This document shows positions 16,541 to 25,546 of a DNA stretch of 64,000 nt, piece after piece (the first letter of the stretch is position 1; the number at the start of each line of letters is the position of its first letter). The notes under the pieces were generated by a model, which was not told the origin of the DNA, did no database searches, and saw only the letters and a program-made list of their open reading frames with translations. The stretch comes from Streptomyces microflavus (GTDB lineage: Bacteria; Actinomycetota; Actinomycetes; Streptomycetales; Streptomycetaceae). The translations under genes and the position numbers were made by a program. The stretch lies in contig NZ_BMUG01000006.1 in NCBI RefSeq assembly GCF_014650075.1, positions 1 through 64,000 on the forward strand, in the 5' to 3' direction.

Positions 16541-17245
16541 GTGGTCACCCTGCAGTCGCGCAAGCTCGTGTCCCCCACCGAGAACCTGCGCGACCAGGTG
16601 GCCCACGCGCTGCGTGCCGCGCTCATCGCGGGGGAGATCAAGCCCGGTGGCGTCTACTCGGCCCCCGCCCTCGCCGCCGAGTTCGGCGTCTCGCCCACAC
16701 CGGTCCGGGAGGCGATGCTCGACCTCGCCCGTGAGGGGCTGGTCGAGGTGGTCCGGAACAAGGGCTTCCGGGTGACCGAGATGACCGAACAGGACCTGGA
16801 CGAGTACACGGAGATCCGTACGCTCATCGAGGTGCCCACCGTCGGCAAGGTGGTCCGGACCGCGACCCGCGAGCAGCTCGAAGCCCTGCGCCCCGGCGCC
16901 GAGGCCATCGTGGCGGCGGCCCGGGGACACGACCTCATCGGCTACCTCGACGCCGACCGCCGCTTCCACCTCGACCTGCTCGCCCTCGGCGGGAACCGCC
17001 ACCTCGTCGCGGTCGTCGGCGACCTCCGCAAGCGGTCCCGGCTCTACGGCCTCACCGAGCTCGACGAGGCCGGGGTGCTCGTGGACTCCGCCGAGGAGCA
17101 CGTGACGCTGCTCGACCTGATGATCGCCCAGGACGGGGCGGCGGCGGAGGCCCTGATGCGCCACCACCTGGAACACGTACGGACCCTCTGGGCCAGCCGC
17201 CCGCAGCCGGAGAAGCGCAGCGCGCTCACCCTGCGCCGGGGTTGA
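16541..17245 (+). CDS. GntR/FadR-type regulator of the hydroxyproline operon
   Basis: A 234-residue regulator with an N-terminal winged helix (about residues 10-75: PALAAEFGVSPTPVREAMLD) and a C-terminal FCD ligand domain (EYTEIRTLIEVPTVGKV, DADRRFHLDLLALGGNRHL). GTG 16541 is chosen because GGAGG lies 5 bases upstream; an in-frame GTG at 16511 adds 10 residues without a good binding site. As the last gene of the cluster it probably senses hydroxyproline or a pathway intermediate. A motif shared by its upstream region and the operon promoter supports autoregulation. Confidence 0.87.
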   Translation: MVTLQSRKLVSPTENLRDQVAHALRAALIAGEIKPGGVYSAPALAAEFGVSPTPVREAMLDLAREGLVEVVRNKGFRVTEMTEQDLDEYTEIRTLIEVPTVGKVVRTATREQLEALRPGAEAIVAAARGHDLIGYLDADRRFHLDLLALGGNRHLVAVVGDLRKRSRLYGLTELDEAGVLVDSAEEHVTLLDLMIAQDGAAAEALMRHHLEHVRTLWASRPQPEKRSALTLRRG

Positions 17246-17258
17246 GCCGCGCCATCGG

Positions 17259-18863
17259 TCAGCGGCAGAGCAGCGCCGCCTTCAGGTCCAGTTTGTGGTC
17301 GAGGCGGGCCAGGTCGCGGCCGGTGAGCAGCTCCACGCGCCCGATGCGGTAGTGCACCGTGTTGACGTGCAGATGCAGGGCCTCGGCCGTCCGCGCCCAG
17401 GAGCCGTTGTGCGCCAGGAAGGTGTCGGGGGTCTCCAGGAGCATCCGGTGCGAGGGGTTCGTGTCGTCGGCGAGCGGGCCGAGCGCGTGGACGCCGAAGG
17501 CCGTCCGTACGTCGGCGGGGATGCCCGCGAGGAGGGCGTCCAGAGTCGTGAGGTCCTCGACCGCGGTGAGCTGCGCGGTGCCGTCCGCGCTGCCCGCCCG
17601 AACCGCCGCCGTCAGCGCGTAACAGGCCTGTTCCAGCGCGCCGTTGAGCTCCTGCGGACCGGCGGCCGGGGTGCTGATCCCGCCGTACGGGAGGGTGGCG
17701 TCGTCGCAGGCGTCCAGCGTGGGCCAGAGGCCCTTGAGCGTGGCGACCACGGCACCCGGAGCACCAGCAGCCGGGGCACCAGCACCCGGGGCACCAGCAC
17801 CCGGGGCACCGGAGTCCGTGGCGATGACCGCGGCCGCCCCGCCCGTCGCCAGGCGGGCCGTCGCGAACCGGCGGCCCGGCAAGTGGCGCAGAAGCTCGTC
17901 CAGGGCCTCGGCGCCCGCCTCCGCCGCCCCCTCCTCCGCTCCCATGGAGACCGCGATGACGGTGTACGGGCCGTGGTCCGGCAGACCGCAGGCGCGCAGG
18001 GCCGCCGGGAGCGGGGCCGAACCGGGACGAGGGGCGGCGGCGAGCTCCAGCAGCTCCGTGGCCGGTACGCGGGCGGCGGCCCGGCGGCGCAGCAGCCCCT
18101 GCCGGTACTGGGCGAACACCTCGGCTATCTCGTGCAGCATCCGTGGCGGAGCGTCCACCGGTCCGGGCAGGTGCAGGTACCACTGCCCGTACGGGGACGC
18201 GTCCGGGTCCACCCGCAGGGTGGTCGAGGCCGGGGCGGCCGCGAAGGGCGCGGCGGCCTTGAGGCGCCGGGCGGCCTGCCGTGCGGGCAGGGGCGGCGCT
18301 GCCGGGGTGCGGGCGATCGTGCGGCCGGTGGCGCTGAGCACGTAACAGGGCGGGGCCCCCAGGTGGGCTACCGCACGGGTGAGCAGCGTGTCCGGGTCCG
18401 CGCCGTCCGCGAGGAGCCGGCTGAGCTCGCCCCGCACGTTCTCCGGCAGGGCGTAGTGGTCGGCGGGCCGCCTGCTCAGGTCCCCCCACTGACGCAGGTA
18501 CACGGTGTCGGTGATGGCCCGGAAGGAGGTGTGCACCGGCACCGAGAGCAGCGCGATCCCGTGGCGGCGGCACGCGTCGACCAGCACCTCGGGCACCGTC
18601 CCGTGCGTCTCCTCGCCCGCCAGCAGCGCGGCCGCACCGGCATCGCGCAGGGCCGCGACGAACCGGTCCGTCTTCGCCTCCTCGTCCGCCGCGCTCCACC
18701 ACACCAGACCGCTGAGCACGATCTCGCCCCGCTGCAGGAACCGCCCCGGGTCCTCCAGATCGGTCGCGGTCACCCCGCTGATCTCCCGAGCGAGGAGCGG
18801 CGGGGAGCCCCAGAGCAGGGTGAGGTCCAGGGACTCCAGCCGGAGGAGGTCTTCGACGTGCAT
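17259..18863 (-). CDS. PucR-family transcriptional regulator
   Basis: A 534-residue PucR-type regulator with an N-terminal purine-catabolism domain (MHVEDLLRLESLDLTLLWGS) and a C-terminal helix-turn-helix of the PucR type (TAEALHLHVNTVHYRIGRVE). A Gly-Ala-Pro repeat region around 17755-17815 forms a linker. ATG 18863 is chosen because AAGGAGA lies upstream. It is divergent from a xanthine-dehydrogenase-type operon, so it probably regulates purine oxidation. Its stop lies 14 bases from that of the convergent GntR gene. Confidence 0.88.
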   Translation of the reverse strand: MHVEDLLRLESLDLTLLWGSPPLLAREISGVTATDLEDPGRFLQRGEIVLSGLVWWSAADEEAKTDRFVAALRDAGAAALLAGEETHGTVPEVLVDACRRHGIALLSVPVHTSFRAITDTVYLRQWGDLSRRPADHYALPENVRGELSRLLADGADPDTLLTRAVAHLGAPPCYVLSATGRTIARTPAAPPLPARQAARRLKAAAPFAAAPASTTLRVDPDASPYGQWYLHLPGPVDAPPRMLHEIAEVFAQYRQGLLRRRAAARVPATELLELAAAPRPGSAPLPAALRACGLPDHGPYTVIAVSMGAEEGAAEAGAEALDELLRHLPGRRFATARLATGGAAAVIATDSGAPGAGAPGAGAPAAGAPGAVVATLKGLWPTLDACDDATLPYGGISTPAAGPQELNGALEQACYALTAAVRAGSADGTAQLTAVEDLTTLDALLAGIPADVRTAFGVHALGPLADDTNPSHRMLLETPDTFLAHNGSWARTAEALHLHVNTVHYRIGRVELLTGRDLARLDHKLDLKAALLCR

Positions 18864-19067
18864 GGGCGGTCTCCTTGCGGGGCTGCCGGGCACCACACCC
18901 GGCATCTCACATTCACGAGGCCAATGCGAGTCACTGCATCGTAAATGCAAGGCCAGAGGAGGCAAACACCTCTTGGTTGATCCTCCAGTGTTACGTCTTG
19001 GGCCTGGTGTATTTCCGTACGGTGAACCAGTCGTGCGGACCCCTGTCGCGGGGCTTCACTGACGGGC
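18864..19067. promoter_or_regulatory. Divergent promoter region pucR/xdh with small inverted repeat
   Basis: The 204-base gap between two divergent starts is less GC-rich than the genes. It contains TGCAT-CGTAA-ATGCA (18935-18949), a short inverted repeat that could be the PucR site. No clear -10/-35 pair is assigned. Confidence 0.35.
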
Positions 19068-19910
19068 ATGGACCTCAACACGGTGCTCGATGTACGGGAC
19101 GCCCGCAGCCGCGTTCCCTGGCGGCAGGGCGACGCCTGGCTCGGCGGGGGCACCTACCTCTTCTCCGAACCGCAGCCGCACCTGCGCCGGCTGGTGGACC
19201 TGAGCCGGATGGGCTGGAAGCCGGTGTGCGAGCTGCCGGACGGTTCGCTGGAGCTGGCGGCGACCTGCACGATCGCGCAGCTGTCACGGTTCGGGAAGAC
19301 CTGGCGGGCGCCGGCCGCCCCGCTCGTCGAGCAGTGCTGCCGGGCCTTCCTCGCCTCGTTCAAGATCTGGAACATGGCGACCGTCGGCGGCAACCTCTGC
19401 AACGCCCTGCCCGCCGGACCGATGATCTCGCTCACGGCGGCGCTGGACGGCACCTGCCTGCTCCGCGCCCAGGACGGCTCGCTGCGCCGCGTGAAGGTCG
19501 CGGACTTCGTCACCGGCGCGGGCCGCAAGGACCTGGCCGAGGGCGAGCTCCTGCGCTCGGTCACCCTGCCCGCCCGCGCCCTCGCCTCCCGTACGGCGTT
19601 CCGCCAGGCGTCCCTGTACGGGCTCGGGCGCTCGGGGGCCCTGGTCATCGGGGTCCTGGACCCGGTCGACGGCTCGCTGGCCGTGACGGTGAGCGCGGCG
19701 ACGGTCCGGCCGTTCCGCTTCTGGTTCCCGCTGCCGCCGGACCGGGACACGCTGCACGCCACGATCGACGCCACGATCGGCGCCGACGACTGGTTCGACG
19801 ACATCCACGGACTGCCCGCGTGGCGGCGGCACATGGCGCTGCGCTTCGCGGAGGAGATCCGCCGGGAACTCACCACGCGGACAGAGCCGAACGCAGGGGA
19901 GACGGCATGA
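19068..19910 (+). CDS. FAD-binding subunit of a xanthine dehydrogenase-type enzyme
   Basis: A 280-residue subunit of the CO dehydrogenase/xanthine dehydrogenase FAD-binding family. The N-terminal FAD-binding region shows WLGGGTYLFSEPQ and the second motif NMATVGGNLCNALPAGP. It transfers electrons from the molybdenum centre to an acceptor. The stop overlaps the next start as ATGA, so the two genes are coupled. It is relatively short compared with XdhA-type fusions, as usual for separate medium subunits. Regulation by the divergent PucR is inferred. Confidence 0.88.
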   Translation: MDLNTVLDVRDARSRVPWRQGDAWLGGGTYLFSEPQPHLRRLVDLSRMGWKPVCELPDGSLELAATCTIAQLSRFGKTWRAPAAPLVEQCCRAFLASFKIWNMATVGGNLCNALPAGPMISLTAALDGTCLLRAQDGSLRRVKVADFVTGAGRKDLAEGELLRSVTLPARALASRTAFRQASLYGLGRSGALVIGVLDPVDGSLAVTVSAATVRPFRFWFPLPPDRDTLHATIDATIGADDWFDDIHGLPAWRRHMALRFAEEIRRELTTRTEPNAGETA

Positions 19911-22654
19911 GCTACGGGATCCACATCAACGGCCGCCCCTTCGAGGACGAGCCCCGCGCCGGCCAGTGCCTGCGCACCTACCTCCGCGAGCGCGGCTGGT
20001 TCGGCGTGAAAAAGGGCTGCGACGCCGGTGACTGCGGGGCGTGCACCGTCCACGTGGACGGGGAGCCGGTGCACAGCTGCCTCTACCCGGCCGTCCGGGC
20101 CGAGGGGCGAGCCGTCACCACGGTGGAGGGTCTGGCGGACGAGGGCGGTGAACTCCACCCCGTACAGCAGAAGTTCCTGGACGCGCAGGGCTTCCAGTGC
20201 GGCTTCTGCACCGCCGGGTACCTCATGACGACGGCCGCCCTCGACGAGGAGCAACTGACCGACCTGCCACGGGCGTTCAAGGGCAACATCTGCCGCTGCA
20301 CCGGCTACCGGGCCATCGAGGACGCGGTGCGCGGCGTACGGCACACCGAGGAGCCGGACGCCGGGCGGGCTGTGGGCCGCAACCTGGGCGCCCCGGCCGG
20401 GCCGCAGGTGGTGACCGGCACCGCGCGCTACACCTTCGACCTCGACGTCCCCGGCCTCCTCCACATGAAGCTCCTGCGCTCCCCGCACCCGCACGCCCGC
20501 ATCCTCGCCATCGACACCGCCGCCGCCCTGCGCGTCCCCGGCGTCCACCTGGTCCTCACCCACCACGACGCCCCGGAACGGCTCTACTCCACCGCCCGCC
20601 ACGAGCACCCCACCGAGGACCCCGACGACACCCGGCTGCTGGACGACACCGTCCGCTACATCGGCCAGCGCGTCGCGGCCGTGGTCGCCGACAGTGAGGC
20701 GGCGGCCGAGGAGGGGTGCCGCCGCATCGAGGTGACGTACGAGCAACTCCCGTACGTCACCGACCCGGAGGAGGCGATGGCCCCCGGCGCCCCGGTCGTC
20801 CACGACAAGGGCCCCGAGTCCCGCATCGCCCGCCCCGAGAACAACGTCGTCGGGGAGGTCCACGGCGAGATCGGCTCGGTGGAGCGGGGATTCGCCGAGG
20901 CCGACGTCGTGTACGAGGAGACCTTCCGCACCCAGCGCGTCCAGCACGCCAGCCTGGAGACGCACGGTGCGGTCGCCTGGTACGAGATGGGGGAGGACGG
21001 CGAGGAACGGCTCACCGTGCGCTCCAGCACCCAGACCCCCTTCCTCACCCGGCGCGCCCTGTGCGCCCTGTTCGACCTGGAGCTGAAGCAGGTACGGGTG
21101 CTGGCGGGCCGGGTCGGCGGCGGCTTCGGCGGAAAGCAGGAGATGATCGTCGAGGACATCGTGGCGCTCGCCGTGATGCGGCTGCGCCGCCCGGTCAAGC
21201 TGGAGTACACCCGCGCCGAGCAGTTCTACGGGGCGACCACCCGCCACCCCTTCACCATCGGGGTCCGGGCGGGCGCACGGGCGGACGGCACACTCACCGC
21301 GCTCCAGGTCCGGGTGGTGTCGAACACCGGGGCGTACGGCAACCACGGCCCGGCCGTGATGTTCCACAGCGTCGGCGAGTCGATGGCCGTCTACCGCGCC
21401 CCGCACAAGAAGGTGAACGCCTACTCCGTCTACACCAACTCCGTTCCGGCGGGCGCCTTCCGGGGGTACGGCCTGGGCCAGGTCGTCTTCGCGGTCGAGT
21501 CGGTGATGGACGAACTGGCCCGGCGCACCGGCCTCGACCCGCTGGTCTTCCGGGAGTTGAACATCATCGGCCCCGGCGAGCACATGATCAGCCCCGGCGG
21601 TGAGGAGGAGGACCTGGAGATCGCCAGTTACGGTCTCGACCAGTGCCTCCAGGTCGTACGGGACGCGATCCGGGAGTACGGGGACGGGCCCGGCGACGAC
21701 GTCCCGGAAGGGTGGCTCGTCGGCCAGGGCGCCGGGATGTCGATGATCGCCACCGGGCCGCCCGGCGGCCACTTCGCGGACGCCACGGTGAAGCTGCTCC
21801 AGGACGGCACGTACGACATCGCCGTCGGCACCGCCGAGTTCGGCAACGGCACCACGACCGTCCACAAACAGATCACCGCCGGTGCGCTCTCCACCACCGT
21901 CGACCGGATCGCGATCCGCCAGTCGGACACCGATGTGGTCCGGCACGACACGGGCGCCTTCGGCTCGGCCGGGACGGTGGTGGCGGGCAAGGCGGTGATG
22001 AAGGCCGCCGACGCCCTCGCCGTACAGCTCCTGGAGTTCGCGGCGCAGTATCTGGGAGCTTCGGCGCCGGGGGAGTGCCGGCTCACCGCGGACGCGGTGG
22101 AGTGCGCCGGGCGTGCGGTCAGCCTGAAGGAGCTGTTCCAGGCCGCCCGCGCAGCCGGGCGCGAGCTTCTCGCGGACGGGCACTGGGGCGGCTCGCCACG
22201 CTCGGTGGCGTTCAACGCCCAGTGGTTCCGGCTGGCGGTGGATCCGGGCACGGGCGAGATCCGCATCCTGCGCAGCGTGCACGCCGCCGACGCGGGCAAG
22301 GTGATGAACCCGATGCAGTGCCGGGGCCAGGTCGAGGGCGGGGTGGCGCAGGCGCTCGGGGCGACCCTCTTCGAGAACGTACGGCTCGACGGGCGCGGCG
22401 AGGTGACCACGGCCGCGTTCCGCCGCTACCGGCTGCCGCAGTACGCCGATGTGCCGCGCACCGAGGTGCACTTCATGGAGACCTCGGACGCGATCGGCCC
22501 GCTGGGCGCGAAGTCGATGAGCGAGAGCCCGTTCAACCCGGTCGCCCCGGCCTTCGCCAACGCGCTGCGCGACGCCACGGGGATCAGGTTCACCGAACTG
22601 CCGCTGACCCGCGACCGGGTGTGGCTGGCGCTCGACGCGGCGGGAAGGGGCTGA
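19907..22654 (+). CDS. Fused 2Fe-2S and molybdopterin subunit of xanthine dehydrogenase-type enzyme
   Basis: A 915-residue fusion. Residues about 1-150 are the small iron-sulfur subunit: plant-type cluster CDAGDCGACTVHVDGEPVHSC-like cysteines and a second set in FQCGFCTAGYL and NICRCTGYR. The rest is the molybdopterin large subunit with GRVGGGFGGKQE, AGAFRGYGLGQ and a glutamate in KSMSESPFNPVAPAF near the C-terminus that fits the catalytic position. Fusion of the small and large subunits with a separate FAD subunit is a less common order. Substrate is probably a purine given the PucR neighbour, but another N-heterocycle is possible. No XdhC maturation gene is next to it. Confidence 0.88.
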   Translation: MSYGIHINGRPFEDEPRAGQCLRTYLRERGWFGVKKGCDAGDCGACTVHVDGEPVHSCLYPAVRAEGRAVTTVEGLADEGGELHPVQQKFLDAQGFQCGFCTAGYLMTTAALDEEQLTDLPRAFKGNICRCTGYRAIEDAVRGVRHTEEPDAGRAVGRNLGAPAGPQVVTGTARYTFDLDVPGLLHMKLLRSPHPHARILAIDTAAALRVPGVHLVLTHHDAPERLYSTARHEHPTEDPDDTRLLDDTVRYIGQRVAAVVADSEAAAEEGCRRIEVTYEQLPYVTDPEEAMAPGAPVVHDKGPESRIARPENNVVGEVHGEIGSVERGFAEADVVYEETFRTQRVQHASLETHGAVAWYEMGEDGEERLTVRSSTQTPFLTRRALCALFDLELKQVRVLAGRVGGGFGGKQEMIVEDIVALAVMRLRRPVKLEYTRAEQFYGATTRHPFTIGVRAGARADGTLTALQVRVVSNTGAYGNHGPAVMFHSVGESMAVYRAPHKKVNAYSVYTNSVPAGAFRGYGLGQVVFAVESVMDELARRTGLDPLVFRELNIIGPGEHMISPGGEEEDLEIASYGLDQCLQVVRDAIREYGDGPGDDVPEGWLVGQGAGMSMIATGPPGGHFADATVKLLQDGTYDIAVGTAEFGNGTTTVHKQITAGALSTTVDRIAIRQSDTDVVRHDTGAFGSAGTVVAGKAVMKAADALAVQLLEFAAQYLGASAPGECRLTADAVECAGRAVSLKELFQAARAAGRELLADGHWGGSPRSVAFNAQWFRLAVDPGTGEIRILRSVHAADAGKVMNPMQCRGQVEGGVAQALGATLFENVRLDGRGEVTTAAFRRYRLPQYADVPRTEVHFMETSDAIGPLGAKSMSESPFNPVAPAFANALRDATGIRFTELPLTRDRVWLALDAAGRG

Positions 22655-22892
22655 CGACCGTATCCGAAGGGCCGGGCGGCGACGGGTCGACCGGGACACG
22701 CGCCCCCGGGAGGTCCGGCGTCGCGCAGCGGGGCGGCAGGTCGGGGGTGAGCAGTGACCGTGCCTGGACCATGGATCCCACCTGCCTCGCTACGGGAGTC
22801 CGGACGGGCTCCCACCAGTGATTCGGAGCCGCACGGCAGGGGGATTGGCCGGGCCCGGCACTCGTCGGCCGGGCCGGCGCACCGGCCTCGGC

Positions 22893-23387
22893 TCAGTGCA
22901 CGTCGAGGATCTTGCCCATCAGCCGGGTCAGGGTCCGGCGCTCTGCCGCCGTGAGGGCGACGAAGGCCCGGTCCAGCAGGTGCGGCACCCCGCTCTCGGC
23001 CTCCTCCAGCACCGGCCCGGCCTCCGGCGTCAGCGTCACCGCGTAGGCCCGGCGGTCCCGGGGATGGCGCTCACGGCGTACGAGACCGGAGTCCTCCAGC
23101 CCGTCGATGCACCCCACCATCACGCTCCGGTCGATCCGCAGCTGCTCGCTGAGCTCCTGCTGGGAACAGGGGCCCACATCGCTCAGCATCTTCAGCACGA
23201 GGTGCTGAGCCATGGTGAGCTGCCGCCCGGCCAGCTCCTCGTCGAGCGTGCGGGTCACCACCGTCGTGGCCCGGCACAGGGCGATGTCGGGCCGTTCCTG
23301 CGCCAGCCGGGAGAAGTACCGGTCGCGCCCGCCGGCCTCCGGCTCCCGGCTGGGCGAGGTGAGGCGGGAAGGCTGTGGGGCGGCCAT
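22893..23387 (-). CDS. MarR-family transcriptional regulator
   Basis: A 164-residue MarR-type winged-helix regulator (HLVLKMLSDVGPCSQQELSE, LRIDRSVMVGCIDGLEDSGL, RRERHPRDRRAYAVTLT). ATG 23387 is chosen because AGGAGGAG lies upstream; the frame is open to 23492. It is divergent from an SGNH hydrolase gene, with a 12-base palindrome in between that probably serves as operator for both. A GC-rich, hairpin-prone stretch separates it from the convergent xdh operon. Confidence 0.88.
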   Translation of the reverse strand: MAAPQPSRLTSPSREPEAGGRDRYFSRLAQERPDIALCRATTVVTRTLDEELAGRQLTMAQHLVLKMLSDVGPCSQQELSEQLRIDRSVMVGCIDGLEDSGLVRRERHPRDRRAYAVTLTPEAGPVLEEAESGVPHLLDRAFVALTAAERRTLTRLMGKILDVH

Positions 23388-23497
23388 GACTGCTCCTCCT
23401 GGGTTCAGGCCCACCACCCTAGCGCCGCATCGACGCGGCTGACCGGCGCCGACGGGCGATGCCGGGGCCGGAGGCGGATAACTATGCCGCAAGATTG

Positions 23498-23509
23498 TCT
23501 GTGCACAGA
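23498..23509. promoter_or_regulatory. MarR operator candidate
   Basis: TCTGTGCACAGA is a perfect 12-base palindrome, extending as ATNNTCTGTGCACAGANNAT. It lies between the divergent MarR and SGNH-hydrolase starts, in an AT-richer stretch ending in GATTATTTACG. Size and symmetry fit a MarR dimer site. Confidence 0.6.
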
Positions 23510-23598
23510 TTATTTACGCTGATACGTTTGGGGTCCGCGTCGGCCCCGCGCCGCCGCGGATCCGCACCCTGCCGCCCGGCCCCGGAAGGTGACCGCCC

Positions 23599-24669
23599 AT
23601 GTCGACCGACGCCACCCCCGCCCCGCCGCGTCCGCCCGTGAAGCGGCTGACCCCGGACGACCCCCGGCTCTCCTTCGACGGCATCACCGGCTGGAGCCCT
23701 GAGGGCGACTGTGCCGGCGCCGGCGGTGGTCTGCTCCCGCTGCGGATGCCCCTGGACCGGCTCGACACCACCCTGTCGGCCAACCTCGCGCGGCTGGCCC
23801 GCACCACCGCCGGGGTCCGCTTCGCGGTCCGGACCGACGCGGCCTCCATCGAGCTCGAGGTGGAGAACAGCCCCGGCGGCTCACCGCTGGACGTCCGGGT
23901 CGACGGCCTCCTCGCCCACCGCTGGACGGGCGGACCCGGCCGCCACCGGATCGCCTTCGCCCTGCCCGGCGGAGGTGCCCGCCCGGCTGAGGTGGAGGTC
24001 TGGCTGCCGCATCTGAGCGCCACCCGGATCGCGGCGGTCTCCCTGAGCGGCCACCGCTCGCCGCCGGTCGCCGTGGACCGGCCGGGCGCCCGGTGGGTGG
24101 TGTACGGCAGCTCGATCGTCCACTGCATGTACGCGGCGGGCCCCTCGGAGACCTGGCCCGCCCTCGTGGCGGCGGAGCGCGGGTGGCGGCTGCGCAACCT
24201 GGGGCTCGCGGGGGAGGCCTACCTCGATCCGCTCCTCGCGCGGACGATCCGGGACGCGCCGGCGGACCTGATCACCCTGGAGCTGGGCATCAACGCCTAC
24301 ATCAGGGGCGGGTTCACCGCGCGGACCTGGGGGCCCGCCGTCTGCGGCTTCGTGGAGACCGTCCGCGACGGCCACCCGGACACCCCGGTCGTGGTGCTCA
24401 CCTCGCTCGCCGCGCCCGGCCGCGAACAGGCCGTCAACAGCGCCGGGATGACACTGGTGGAGACCCGGACCGCCACCGCACGAGCTGTGCGCGTTCTCCA
24501 GCGCCTGGGGGACCGGGCCCTGCACCTGGTGGACGGGCTCACCCTCGTCCCCGTCGCGGACGCCGCCCAGGTCTACGCCGACGGCCTCCACCCCACGCCC
24601 GAGGGCGAGTACGTCCTCGCCGACCGGATCGGTGCGGCGCTCGGGAGGATCCCGCTGCCGCGAGGGTAG
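23599..24669 (+). CDS. SGNH/GDSL-family hydrolase with N-terminal beta domain
   Basis: A 356-residue protein. An N-terminal beta-rich region (about 25-160) precedes a GDSL/SGNH hydrolase domain. The nucleophile block is YGSSIVHC (residues 169-176, likely Ser172). The oxyanion glycine and asparagine appear in NLGLAGEAYL and LGINAY, and the Asp/His pair is D328 and H331 in DGLHPTPEGEY. Family members deacylate esters such as acetylated sugars. No signal peptide is evident, so it is probably cytoplasmic. GGAAGG lies before the ATG. Control by the divergent MarR is likely. Confidence 0.85.
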   Translation: MSTDATPAPPRPPVKRLTPDDPRLSFDGITGWSPEGDCAGAGGGLLPLRMPLDRLDTTLSANLARLARTTAGVRFAVRTDAASIELEVENSPGGSPLDVRVDGLLAHRWTGGPGRHRIAFALPGGGARPAEVEVWLPHLSATRIAAVSLSGHRSPPVAVDRPGARWVVYGSSIVHCMYAAGPSETWPALVAAERGWRLRNLGLAGEAYLDPLLARTIRDAPADLITLELGINAYIRGGFTARTWGPAVCGFVETVRDGHPDTPVVVLTSLAAPGREQAVNSAGMTLVETRTATARAVRVLQRLGDRALHLVDGLTLVPVADAAQVYADGLHPTPEGEYVLADRIGAALGRIPLPRG

Positions 24670-24715
24670 AGCCGCCCGCCCCGCCCTTACCTCTTGCCAG
24701 GGGCGCCCCGACCGC

Positions 24716-25363
24716 CTACCAGGTGTCCCAGTGCGCGATCTCGTCCACCTCCGTCCGGGGCCCGGCCCGGAAGTCCGTGCCGATCGTGTGCGCCACCGGG
24801 ATCAACGCGGTCTGGAGCACGGTCTCGTACGGGATGGAGAGCAGCTCGGCCGCCTCCCGCTCATAGTGCAGGTGCGGGGTCGTCCAGGCGGTGCCGAGCC
24901 CCCGGGAGCGGGCGGCCAGCATGAACTGCCAGACGGCCGGGAGGATCGAGCCCCAGGTGTTCGCCTGTCCGACGTGCGAGGCGTTCTCGTGCCGGCCCTG
25001 GACCCGGATGCACGGCACCAGCAGGACCGGGACCTCGTGCAGATGGTCGAACAGGTACTGCGCGCTCTCCGCGATCCGCCGCCCCCGCACCGGATCGCCC
25101 CGGTCGACCCCGTCCCGTACGACCTGCTGACGCGGGCGCGCGAGCCCCAGCCGGTACAGGTCCGCCAGGGCCGCGCGCTTGGCGGGATCCGTCACCAGGA
25201 CGAAGTCCCAGCGCTGCCGGTTGCGTCCGGTGGGGGCCTGGGCGGCGAGCCGCAGGCACTCCTCGATCAGGGCGCGTTCCACCGGGCGGTCCAGGTCCAG
25301 GCGTCTGCGTACCGCCCGGGTGGTGGTCAGGACTTCGTCGGCGGTCAGGTCGAGCGGGGGCAT
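24716..25363 (-). CDS. Nitroreductase-family protein
   Basis: A 215-residue FMN-dependent nitroreductase-family protein. The N-terminal FMN/phosphate loop is visible as TTRAVRRRLDLDRPV and APTGRNRQRWDFVLV, and the C-terminal part contains GLGTAWTTPHL. It reduces nitro or quinone-like compounds with NAD(P)H; the true substrate is unknown. ATG 25363 is chosen because a GGAG lies 5 bases upstream. The frame extends upstream through the tRNA-like fragment, but that part is an artefact. It convergently faces the SGNH hydrolase gene. Confidence 0.85.
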   Translation of the reverse strand: MPPLDLTADEVLTTTRAVRRRLDLDRPVERALIEECLRLAAQAPTGRNRQRWDFVLVTDPAKRAALADLYRLGLARPRQQVVRDGVDRGDPVRGRRIAESAQYLFDHLHEVPVLLVPCIRVQGRHENASHVGQANTWGSILPAVWQFMLAARSRGLGTAWTTPHLHYEREAAELLSIPYETVLQTALIPVAHTIGTDFRAGPRTEVDEIAHWDTW

Positions 25364-25470
25364 GAGGCTCCGTCCGTACGGCGGTCGGCAAGGCCGGCGG
25401 TCCGCCCGACGGTACGGAGAAATAGTCTGTGGGTCAATCATCTTGTGGGAGATTGAATGGTTGGTGATTG

Positions 25471-25527
25471 TAGGGAGCATCGCTTTACTGGAGCGGGTGT
25501 CGCAGGTTCGAATCCTGTCAGGGGCAC
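25471..25527 (+). pseudogene. tRNA 3' fragment, probable attachment-site remnant
   Basis: The anticodon arm (TCGCT-TTACTGG-AGCGG), a 5-base variable loop, a canonical T arm (GCAGG-TTCGAAT-CCTGT) and the 3' acceptor strand CAGGGGC plus A are all in register. The matching 5' acceptor strand (GCCCCTG) and a D stem are missing upstream. Integrative elements that insert into tRNA genes leave such 3' segments as att repeats. The amino-acid identity is not determined; the anticodon loop looks degenerate. It lies at the edge of the lanthipeptide island. Confidence 0.6.
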
Positions 25528-25546
25528 ATCGCATTTCCGCACTGAA

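Noticed and set aside
17755..17815. CRISPR-like or mobile short repeat inside the PucR gene
   Set aside because: It is an in-frame Gly-Ala-Pro coding repeat in a linker, without spacers.
19154..22699. 1181-residue minus-strand frame opposite the molybdoenzyme genes
   Set aside because: Complements conserved XDH-family sequence; low-complexity translation without family features.
25443..25527. Intact tRNA gene
   Set aside because: The 3' arms fold, but no 5' acceptor strand complementary to CAGGGGC and no D stem partner are found upstream, and the anticodon loop is odd. Treated as a fragment.
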